NCBI GenBank assembly: GCA_030432035.1
Contig: JAUIHO010000013.1
Coordinates: 1 to 40,615 of the forward strand
DNA length: 40,615 bases
Source of the DNA: Phycisphaerae bacterium
GTDB taxonomy: Bacteria; Planctomycetota; Phycisphaerae; UBA1845; UTPLA1
Reading direction: 5' to 3'
Made by a program: the position numbers and the translations under genes. Below the pieces are notes generated by a model. The model saw nothing but the letters and a program-made list of their open reading frames with translations. It ran no database searches and was not told the origin of the DNA. Positions 34,253 through 40,615 of the stretch are shown here, piece after piece. How positions within the stretch are numbered: position 1 is the stretch's first letter; each line of letters begins with the position of its first letter.

Positions 34253-34864
34253 TTAGTCTTCGGGTGTGGTATTGTTCGGAACCGCCTCGTTCACATTCTT
34301 TTCTAACTCAAGTTCCGCTTCGATAAAAAATGACCATGAGGTGACGTTGATTCGCGGAACCGCGGGCCATACGTCTCTTAGTAGTCTTTCGATTTTTTCT
34401 GTCGATCGACGGTCATCGATGAGCATCGCCGTTCCTGTATCGGGCGATGTGTAACGCTCGAAAATCCAGACCATTAAGCGTAGAACTTTCGTAGTGTTTG
34501 GGGCAATTTGAGTCTCTTCATTCAAGTCAGGGAATTCGCGGCTTAGCGCTTGCACATCGTCCGGTGTCCACCATATCCGTGCGAAGTCTTCGACCAGCAA
34601 TGTTCCTCGCTTTTGCTTTAGCTCTTCCGCTACATCCGCAAAGGCAACGACCCTGCCTGATTGCCGCACGATATTCAAATTGCGCTGTTCGCGGCGCGAA
34701 CGCTCAGGCCCGTCATCGAGATAATATTGCAATAAATTTAGAAGCAGCCCGAACACTGCAAAGAACGGGATAGCCACACAGATAAAAACGAAGCATGTTC
34801 CAAAACAGCAGGCACCGCTGATCCCTAGATAGGGCTCCAACATGTCAATTACGGTTGTAGTCAA
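34253..34864 (-). CDS. Hypothetical membrane protein with RIWWTPDD motif (paralogue 1)
   Basis: A 203-residue protein of unknown family. The TTG at 34864 is preferred as start because AGAGGG lies five bases before it, exactly as before the ATG of the next gene; an in-frame ATG at 34891 lacks such a site. One hydrophobic region at about 20-44 (FGTCFVFICVAIPFFAVFGL) is followed by a soluble domain with RIWWTPDD at 96-103 and ERYTSPDTGTAMLIDDRRST. These match the neighbour at 34945-35484, so the pair arose by duplication. Convergent with folE, with six bases between the stops. Confidence 0.65.
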   Translation of the reverse strand: MTTTVIDMLEPYLGISGACCFGTCFVFICVAIPFFAVFGLLLNLLQYYLDDGPERSRREQRNLNIVRQSGRVVAFADVAEELKQKRGTLLVEDFARIWWTPDDVQALSREFPDLNEETQIAPNTTKVLRLMVWIFERYTSPDTGTAMLIDDRRSTEKIERLLRDVWPAVPRINVTSWSFFIEAELELEKNVNEAVPNNTTPED

Positions 34865-34944
34865 TAAGGCCCTCTGATTCTTACCGGCCAATCGAACCGA
34901 CAGTTAGAGAGCTAGAACGCGAGGGAAATACCTAATTCACGCAT

Positions 34945-35484
34945 TTACTGTATCAACTGAATCAATCCCGATTCCACTTCCATCATTTTCACCTTCGGAA
35001 ATCGCTTCGACAGTCTGCGAGCGAGCCCTTCGGATTTGAACACCGAAACGAGCCATGCCTTACCTGTCCGCTCGGACAAATAATTCTCAACCGCCCACTC
35101 GGTAAACGGCTCGCTGGTAATATTGGTAAGGTCGTAGTCAAAATCTTCGAGGGTTCTTGGCTTTGCAGGCGAAAGAGATTTCATATCATCCGGCGTCCAC
35201 CAAATCCGGCTGATGCCCCACCCGAGATAAGGACGCTCGAAAATGATTGAGCCGTTCTGGGAGTTCAGTTTAGCCAGCAATTCGTCAGGACTCATTGAAC
35301 GATTATCCCGGCGCATCATCCGCTTAAGACGCCATTCGCCGAGTACAATCTGAACATACGAAAAGCCACCCGACACCAATAGATAGAGAATCGGTAATCC
35401 AAAGACGATCGCAATACCAAATACACAACACGCCCAACCCGGGCCGATGGTCAGCGCCAAGCTATCCAGCCAGTCGAGGATCAT
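34945..35484 (-). CDS. Hypothetical membrane protein with RIWWTPDD motif (paralogue 2)
   Basis: A 179-residue protein similar in layout to its downstream neighbour: a short N-terminus, a hydrophobic region at about 17-45 (ACCVFGIAIVFGLPILYLLV), then a basic stretch (EWRLKRMMRRDNRS) and a soluble part with RIWWTPDD at 93-100 and ENYLSERTGKAWLVSVFKSE. AGAGGG lies five bases before the ATG. The topology suggests a cytoplasmic C-terminal domain, since the positive residues follow the helix. I do not know this family. The two genes probably form one transcript. Confidence 0.68.
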   Translation of the reverse strand: MILDWLDSLALTIGPGWACCVFGIAIVFGLPILYLLVSGGFSYVQIVLGEWRLKRMMRRDNRSMSPDELLAKLNSQNGSIIFERPYLGWGISRIWWTPDDMKSLSPAKPRTLEDFDYDLTNITSEPFTEWAVENYLSERTGKAWLVSVFKSEGLARRLSKRFPKVKMMEVESGLIQLIQ

Positions 35485-35537
35485 GACGGCCCTCTGCGTT
35501 GCATTTCGAAAAACAAAAGGCTACATCGAGCAACGAC

Positions 35538-35951
35538 TTACTGTATCGCCGCCCCCACGGCCAAGTCGCGCCTTGCTGAAACGATCGTAATCGAGAAGCC
35601 GGCGACCACATCGACCAGCGACATCAAACCCAAAATCAAGAACGTCGAATTGCCCGCGCCTTTCACGACCAAAAACTCGATCACAAACACGACAAAAACG
35701 AGCATCGACAGGCCATGATCCAGAATGCTCGCGGTCCCGGTGCGCGTCGCCTTAAACATCTCGATAAACAGCACGAAGATCCCGATCACGATCAGCAATT
35801 CGCCCGTCGTCATCTTCCACTCCGCACCGGAAATCAGCTTCGCCTCGACCAGCGGCTTCGCGACCGTCAACGACGCGTCGCTGGTGGCCATGATGACGTT
35901 ATAGATGATGAGAATGACGCCGAAGAGTGGGATATAGGCGAGCGATTTCAT
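35538..35951 (-). CDS. Hypothetical four-helix membrane protein
   Basis: A 137-residue protein made mostly of four hydrophobic segments (LAYIPLFGVILIIYNVIM; LLIVIGIFVLFIEMF; LSMLVFVVFVIEFLVV; STFLILGLMSLVDVVAGFSI). ATG 35951 is chosen because AAGGA lies seven bases upstream; the frame also opens at 35978. It resembles small conserved inner-membrane proteins found in proteobacteria and planctomycetes without known function. It lies 53 bases before the RIWWTPDD pair on the same strand and could belong with it. Confidence 0.7.
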   Translation of the reverse strand: MKSLAYIPLFGVILIIYNVIMATSDASLTVAKPLVEAKLISGAEWKMTTGELLIVIGIFVLFIEMFKATRTGTASILDHGLSMLVFVVFVIEFLVVKGAGNSTFLILGLMSLVDVVAGFSITIVSARRDLAVGAAIQ

Positions 35952-36250
35952 GTCGAGGTCCTTTTCAAAGAGCCGCATCTCAGTAGCAGCCCGATTTCAT
36001 GTCGAGATTTGTCTCGCACTATAGCGGATGCGAGAGCGACCATACGGCGCATAGATTTCACAATTCGCGGATAGTAAATCACATCTGCTGTGAATTCCAT
36101 GCACGCCTACATGCTTAACGCCGATTTTAGATACACACTTCTATCGACATCAAATCACACCGTTTCACACGTTGACGCGGGCCGTCAACCGGCTACCTTC
36201 CAAAGGTTTCGCAGGAATTCTCTGAACCCCATTCACGAGGCACGCTCGTT

Positions 36251-37501
36251 ATGGCTTTTATCTCCGGATCGGTCAGTTTTTCCCGTTTTCGCGTCAACGG
36301 CGGCGCGCCCAAGCGGCTCGACGACAACCTTCTCGAAAAACTGCGCGAGCATCGCATCGGCTCGCAGCGCGTGCTCACGGCCGATCGCGAAGAGAGCGGT
36401 TGGATCGGCGGCCGACATCTGCTCGATAACGACTTCGATCTGGAGAAGAACATCCTGCTCGATTGTTTGCACCTCGGCATGCGAATCGACTCGCATAAGC
36501 CGCCGCCCGATTTGGTGCGCGCGTATTACCAAATGGAGTTCGATGCGCTCTATCAAGCTAGCCAAGGCAACGGTCAGGGCGGGCGCGGACGCTTAGCACG
36601 CATCAAACGCGAAGCGCGCGAAGCCGCCAACGATCGCGTTGACCGCGAAATCACCGACGGTCGTTATCGAAAGCAACGCCAATGCCCAGTGCTAATCGAC
36701 ACGCGCGAAAGCGTGCTCTATGCCGCGGCGACCACGCCTTCGGTGCACGAGCGCTTGCATCCGCTGTTTAAGCAAACGTTCGGCAAAACGTTGGAGGCCA
36801 TGACCGCCGGTCAGATCGCAGCCAACTGGGCCGAAGAAAACGGCGTGCAGCGCATGTTCGAAAACCTCGAACCGTCGGCGTTTATTCCGCACCCCGACGG
36901 CAACGGTCACAACGTCGCCTACTGGACGTCGCACGATCCTGAGGCGCGCGACTGGCTCGGTAATGAACTGCTGTTGTGGTTGTGGTATCACTTGTCAGAA
37001 GAGGAAGACCATGTCAGCCTGCCCGACGAATCGGACGCAGCCGTCGTGATCGTGAAGCAACTCACGCTCGAATGTCCGTGGGCGGAAACCGGTAAGGAAA
37101 CAATCACCTGTGACGGGCCCACGCGTCTTCCCGAGGCGCGCCGCGCGATTCAATCCGGCAAGCTGCCGCGCAAGGCGGGGCTCATTCTTTCACGTCACGG
37201 TCAGCAATACGAATTCACGCTGCAGGCCGAGACGTTTAACGTTAGCGGTGCGACGTTGCCCAAACCCGAAGATGACGAACCATCCAACGGCAACGGAAAT
37301 GGTGAAGGCAATGGGAATGGCAACGGCAATGGTCAATCTCACGGTCGCGTCGCCGCAGAAGAACGGCTGGAACAAATTCGCCACCTCGCCGAATCGATCG
37401 ACCTGCTGTATGGCGCGTTTCTCAAACGTCGCCTCGCAAATGACTGGGACGCAACGCGCGACCGCATCCGGAAGTGGCTCCGCGCCGGCGCAGGCGAGTA
37501 A
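36251..37501 (+). CDS. RdgC-like protein (recombination-associated DNA-binding family)
   Basis: A 416-residue protein. Parts resembling RdgC (the family of E. coli RdgC, a ring-shaped DNA-binding protein that limits RecA) are ADREESGWIGGRHLLDNDFD, LHPLFKQTFGKTLEAM, WLGNELLLWLWYHLSEEE and the end, ESIDLLYGAFLKRRL then DATRDRIRKWL. It is longer than E. coli RdgC and carries a Gly-Asn repeat linker (about residues 346-362, from 37286-37336) before the last helices. The assignment is from remembered family features and needs a profile search. It is divergent from the four-helix membrane protein and appears to be a single-gene unit. Confidence 0.6.
   Translation: MAFISGSVSFSRFRVNGGAPKRLDDNLLEKLREHRIGSQRVLTADREESGWIGGRHLLDNDFDLEKNILLDCLHLGMRIDSHKPPPDLVRAYYQMEFDALYQASQGNGQGGRGRLARIKREAREAANDRVDREITDGRYRKQRQCPVLIDTRESVLYAAATTPSVHERLHPLFKQTFGKTLEAMTAGQIAANWAEENGVQRMFENLEPSAFIPHPDGNGHNVAYWTSHDPEARDWLGNELLLWLWYHLSEEEDHVSLPDESDAAVVIVKQLTLECPWAETGKETITCDGPTRLPEARRAIQSGKLPRKAGLILSRHGQQYEFTLQAETFNVSGATLPKPEDDEPSNGNGNGEGNGNGNGNGQSHGRVAAEERLEQIRHLAESIDLLYGAFLKRRLANDWDATRDRIRKWLRAGAGE
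37286..37336 (+). repeat. Hexanucleotide-like low-complexity repeat inside the RdgC-like gene
   Basis: Repeats of AAYGG-type units (for example AACGGCAACGGAAATGG) encode alternating Asn and Gly. Such tracts change length easily by slippage and here remain in frame. Confidence 0.75.
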
Positions 37502-37509
37502 AAGATACC

Positions 37510-37541
37510 GGGTGCCCCTGCCCCTCTGGGGCTGTGGGACA
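37510..37541 (-). repeat. Intergenic repeat, family B, copy 3
   Basis: The reverse complement begins TGTCCCACAGCCCCAGAGGG and ends GGGGCACCC, matching the copies at 6661 and 6717. It lies 8 bases after the RdgC-like gene. Confidence 0.65.
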
Positions 37542-37598
37542 AAGCGCTTTCGTCGCTAACAGTGATGCGGGAGATTTTGAATCACTACTCACCTTCCC

Positions 37599-37624
37599 CA
37601 CCGGTTACAAACCGGTGCCACAGC
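37599..37624 (-). repeat. Palindromic repeat, family A, copy 3
   Basis: The reverse complement begins GCTGTGGCACCGGTTTGTAA, identical to copy 1 at 25094. The core CACCGGTT-ACA-AACCGGTG is intact. Confidence 0.8.
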
Positions 37625-37631
37625 ACGGGTG

Positions 37632-37661
37632 CCCCATCCTTCACGATAGTGAAGGGTGGGG
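37632..37661. repeat. Hairpin CCCCATCCTTCAC / GTGAAGGGTGGGG
   Basis: A 13-base stem with one G-T wobble and loop GATA, directly beside the family A copy, between the convergent RdgC-like gene and tsaB. It lacks a T-run. It could end transcription in a factor-dependent way or be another mobile palindrome. Confidence 0.6.
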
Positions 37662-37741
37662 AATCAAAGGATCGATACAACAAAAGAATTAGCTTTGCCA
37701 TCGACAGGCCCCCATGTCCTTCTGAGAACTAGGGGACTAAA

Positions 37742-38476
37742 TCACTTCCCAAACCGCTTTTCCCATATCTCTTCCGCTTCCGGTCTGCGCACATAATCCG
37801 GCACGAGCCGATTGGCATCTGTAAACCCGTCGCGCGCGACCAATTTCCGACCGATCTCAATCACGCGCGATGCATGCGGCCACCACAAGGGCTCCGCACC
37901 GACGATCGCACACTCGGCCTTCACCAAGTCATCAAACTTCGCCAGATGATGATTGAGCCCTTCGCCCAGCAACACGCACGATTGAAACTGCCCAGCCGAC
38001 AGCAACGACTCGACCAACGCCACCGGCTCCACCATCTGCGCCGGCACGACGCATTGATATTCGCCATCCGTCAACAAATACACTGCCCCGAAAACCTGAT
38101 CCTTTTTCGCATCCAGCATCGGGATCACGCAACCCGGCGGCGTCGCCATCGACAGTGCGTTGGCGGCGATGACGTCGAGCGTCGGTACCGCCCGCACCTT
38201 CGCCCCCGTTGCCAACGCCATGTGCCGAGCGAACGTGACGGCAATACGCAGGCCGGTAAAGCTGCCGGGGCCGTTACTGATGTACACCTGATCGATGTCA
38301 GTCGGCGCGACGCCGTGCTTTTTCACCAGTTCGTCGGCGCATGGCAACAAATCCCGCGCCCGCTCGCGGTCGGTTGCGAACCCGATCTCGTCGATCCGTT
38401 CATCACCGACGGCCAACGCCAACGACCCGCGCCGTCCGGACGTTTCAACTGCCAATATGTTGGGAAGTTTGCTCAC
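37742..38476 (-). CDS. tsaB: tRNA threonylcarbamoyladenosine biosynthesis protein TsaB
   Basis: A 244-residue ASKHA-fold protein that partners TsaD (and TsaE) to place threonylcarbamoyl on A37 of tRNAs reading ANN codons. The N-terminus (NILAVETSGRRGSLAL), the signature VYISNGPGSFTGLRIAVTFA and VIPMLDAKKDQVFGAVY are family features. GTG 38476 is used because AAAGG lies eight bases before it; the frame extends to a TTG at 38506. Length is normal. tsaD is not nearby. Confidence 0.92.
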   Translation of the reverse strand: MSKLPNILAVETSGRRGSLALAVGDERIDEIGFATDRERARDLLPCADELVKKHGVAPTDIDQVYISNGPGSFTGLRIAVTFARHMALATGAKVRAVPTLDVIAANALSMATPPGCVIPMLDAKKDQVFGAVYLLTDGEYQCVVPAQMVEPVALVESLLSAGQFQSCVLLGEGLNHHLAKFDDLVKAECAIVGAEPLWWPHASRVIEIGRKLVARDGFTDANRLVPDYVRRPEAEEIWEKRFGK

Positions 38477-38581
38477 TCGCGCTGCCTTTCCGCCGTTTCT
38501 CGCCAAGGCTGAATATCCGGATTAGGATACGGCACCAACTCCGGAAAACAACCGGTATCAACATCACGCAGGAGTGCGACC

Positions 38582-38944
38582 GTGGATTCCAGATTACTCG
38601 TGACCGACTATGCCGGCGTTGCCGTCGTGACGTTTCAGGACAACTCGATTCTCGACTCGCGCCAGATCGAAATGATCGGCACCGAGCTGTACGCACTCGT
38701 TGAGAAACAAAATCGTACGAAGCTGATTCTCGACTTTGCCAACGTCCGTTTCCTCGGCTCGCAAACCCTGGGCGTCATCATCAACCTACACAAAAAGATC
38801 AAAACCGCCGGTGGTGAACTCGTCGTGTGCTCGCTCAAGAAAGATCTGATGAAGGTCTTTAAGATCACCAGCCTCGATAAGCTATTCAAGTTTTTCAAGG
38901 ACGACGCGGCAGCCCTCAAACACTTCCGCGTGAATGTGCAATAG
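38582..38944 (+). CDS. STAS-domain protein (anti-sigma factor antagonist-like)
   Basis: A 120-residue single STAS domain. GTG 38582 has GGAG seven bases upstream. The order of strands and helices is standard: GVAVVTFQDNSILDSRQIEM, LILDFANVRFLGSQTLGVII, then GGELVVCSLKKDLMKVFKIT. In SpoIIAA-type proteins the helix start is DSSGLGV with a phosphorylated Ser; here it reads GSQTLGV, so the phosphorylated position appears to be Gln or displaced. It may work in a partner-switching pathway, but no kinase or phosphatase gene is nearby. Divergent from tsaB. Confidence 0.85.
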   Translation: MDSRLLVTDYAGVAVVTFQDNSILDSRQIEMIGTELYALVEKQNRTKLILDFANVRFLGSQTLGVIINLHKKIKTAGGELVVCSLKKDLMKVFKITSLDKLFKFFKDDAAALKHFRVNVQ

Positions 38945-38965
38945 CGACGAATACGAGCCGCCTCT

Positions 38966-38996
38966 GATCAGAGCCGCGCCCGTAAGGAAGCGGTCA
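38966..38996 (+). repeat. Intergenic repeat, family F, copy 2
   Basis: A 31-base element beginning GATCAGAGCCGCGCCCGTAA, matching 33511-33541 in reverse at 30 of 31 positions. It overlaps the 12-base palindrome CTCTGATCAGAG (38962-38973). Confidence 0.8.
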
Positions 38997-39098
38997 CCGT
39001 CAATAAAGCCAGCGAACCCGATTATTGGAGAGCAGCGCAAGACAACACCAGCAGGCACCAATTTGCCTGCTACCAAGCGCATTCAGCCTCGCATTAAC

Positions 39099-39749
39099 AT
39101 GTCCGCCGAATCCACCCGCATTACGACCGATCACTTTCAATACATCGCCGCGCGGACGATTCCCGAAGATGCCTTTCTGCGCGACCTCAACGCCGCCGCG
39201 GCTGCCGCCGAGATTCCGCCGATCCGCATTTCCGCCGAACAAGCCGCATTGATGCGCATCTTGTTGACCGCCGCCAACACGAAGACTGTCGTCGAAGTCG
39301 GCACGCTCGCGGGTTACTCCGCCATCAACATGGCCCGCGCCCTGCCCGCCGATGGACACGTCCACACCATCGAAGCGTTGAGTAAGCACGCCGATTTCGC
39401 GCGCGACTGGATCGCGCGCAGTGACGTCGCCGACCGCATCACGGTACACGAAGGCAAGGGTGCCGACGTCTTACGGACGCTACCGGCCGACTCGGCCGAC
39501 GCGGCCTTTTTAGACGCCGACAAACCCAAGTATCCGCTTTACTTAGACGAATGTCTTCGTATTGTCCGTACCGGCGGTCTGATTATGGCCGACAATGCCT
39601 TTGCCTTCGGCCAGTTGTTCGACGAGAACCCGACCGACCCCGAAGCGCCTGCGATGAAGGCCTTCAACGACAAAATCGCCGCCGACCCGCGCCTCGACGC
39701 CGTTATCATCCCCATCGGTGATGGCCTGTGGATAGGCGTGAAGAAGTAG
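39099..39749 (+). CDS. SAM-dependent O-methyltransferase (class I, catechol/caffeoyl-CoA type)
   Basis: A 216-residue methyltransferase. The frame opens at 38934, but that leader overlaps a repeat and is not protein-like, so ATG 39099 (MSAESTRITTDHFQYIAART) is used. SAM-binding motif I is VVEVGTLAGYSAINMARALP; the metal/substrate aspartate lies in DAAFLDADKPKYPLYLDECL and another in GGLIMADNAFAFG. These match the divalent-metal-dependent O-methyltransferase family. The acceptor is unknown; bacterial members act on catechols and on hydroxy-uridine in tRNA (TrmR), among others. The amidohydrolase starts five bases after its stop. Confidence 0.88.
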   Translation: MSAESTRITTDHFQYIAARTIPEDAFLRDLNAAAAAAEIPPIRISAEQAALMRILLTAANTKTVVEVGTLAGYSAINMARALPADGHVHTIEALSKHADFARDWIARSDVADRITVHEGKGADVLRTLPADSADAAFLDADKPKYPLYLDECLRIVRTGGLIMADNAFAFGQLFDENPTDPEAPAMKAFNDKIAADPRLDAVIIPIGDGLWIGVKK

Positions 39750-39754
39750 TCTCG

Positions 39755-40615
39755 TGACGACCACAGCGCCATGCATCATATCCGCCGATTGGCTGCTGCC
39801 GATCACCAGTGAACCGATTCGCAACGGTGCCGTGCTGATCCGCCACGGCGCGATTTCCGCCTACGGCGCGTTAGATGCGGTGCGCGGCGTCGCGCCCGAA
39901 GATATCACGATCTATCATCAAGACCGCGCGGTGCTCATGCCCGGGTTCGTCAACGCCCACACGCATCTCGAACTCACCTGCTATCACGGCCAACTGCAGC
40001 GTGCGCCGCTGTGGGATTGGTTCGACAAGCTGATCCCCGTTCGCCGCGAATCTGGCGCTGAAGAGCGCGAAGCCGAAGGCATTCAACGCGCTGTCGACCT
40101 GTGCCTCACCGCAGGCGTGACGACGGTCGGCGATATCACGCGGACCGGCAATTCGATTGAAACGCTACGTAACTCAGCAATTCGCAAAGTGTGTTTTCTC
40201 GAATTGATCTCTGGCGCGTCTCAACCGCCGAGTACGTTTGAAGAACTCGTCACGATGTTTGAGCATTTGCAAACCGATCTGAGCAACGATACGTCTCAGT
40301 ATGCGGATCGATTAACGCTTGGCATCTCACCGCACGCGCCGTACACCGTCCGCCCGACAGAAATCGCCGCGTGCATGGATTTGGCCCGCGACCGCAAAAC
40401 ACCGCTCACGATGCACTTGCTCGAAACGCCGGAAGAATCAGACTGGCTTCGCGGTCGCGGCGGCAAGTTGCAAGCTATGCTGGAAAGTCGCGGTCTTGCC
40501 ACCGGCGACCAGCAACCGACCGACATCGACGCGTGGTACGCGCAAACGAAATCGTTCAACAGCGGCGGCGTCTTGCTCGCTCATATGAATTATGCGGATG
40601 ACGCTGACATTAATC
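39755..40615 (+). CDS. Amidohydrolase / aminohydrolase (cytosine deaminase-like superfamily), C-terminus missing
   Basis: The first 287 codons are present, from GTG 39755; the gene runs off the right edge. The fold begins with a small beta-sandwich part, then the metal-binding VNAHTHLEL, SPHAPYTVRP near residue 190, MHLLETPEES and LLAHMNYA, which place the zinc-binding histidines of ATZ/TRZ-type deaminases. Candidate substrates in this group include aminofutalosine, S-adenosylhomocysteine, guanine and cytosine; the sequence alone does not decide. It probably shares a transcript with the O-methyltransferase. Confidence 0.8.

Overview
The window looks like the chromosome of a Gram-negative-type bacterium, most likely a planctomycete (Phycisphaerae-like). 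This is a judgement from the overall style of the proteins and not from a search. Supporting points are an LpxB (lipid A, so an outer membrane), a very large AsmA-type envelope protein, a solitary flagellin, an ECF sigma factor with a zinc-finger anti-sigma factor, an N-terminal Hint-domain lipoprotein, and many small palindromic repeats between genes. Coding density is high, both strands are used, and most genes are housekeeping. I saw no tRNA, rRNA, CRISPR array, transposase, integrase or phage gene.

Layout. 1-2.1 kb: surface polysaccharide genes (cut-off flippase-like gene on minus; acyltransferase and glycosyltransferase on plus). 2.1-4.8 kb: homoserine dehydrogenase and two unknown proteins. 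4.8-9.4 kb, minus: nadC-birA-hydrolase, then metG. 9.5-12.4 kb: orphan beta-class DNA methyltransferase convergent with a secreted PDZ protein. 12.5-13.9 kb, minus: sigma/anti-sigma operon. 13.9-16.9 kb, plus: smpB, a membrane-anchored unknown, and a flagellin with a structured leader and a strong terminator. 17.0-23.0 kb, minus: tilS-GT39-asmA, overlapping by 4 bp at each junction. 23.2-27.1 kb, minus: rpsB-tsf-pyrH-rlmN, a translation cluster with rpsB starting at TTG. 27.6-29.8 kb: lpxB (+) convergent with rluB (-). 29.9-30.8 kb: the Hint-domain protein. 31.0-34.2 kb: pheT and folE. 34.3-36.0 kb, minus: two related membrane proteins sharing an RIWWTPDD motif, and a small four-helix membrane protein. 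36.3-40.6 kb: RdgC-like protein, tsaB (-), STAS protein, O-methyltransferase, and an amidohydrolase running off the end.

Most interesting. (i) The protein at 29904-30824 has an intact Hint (intein-like) domain immediately after a lipoprotein-type signal sequence and in front of a small unknown domain, so it may release or rearrange itself after export. (ii) The flagellin leader can form two mutually exclusive RNA folds just before the ribosome binding site. (iii) At least five families of short palindromic repeats lie between genes, and one shows compensatory base changes in its stem. (iv) The RIWWTPDD membrane-protein pair belongs to no family I recognise. Starts were moved from the longest reading frame where a ribosome binding site or family length argued for it; each case is stated.
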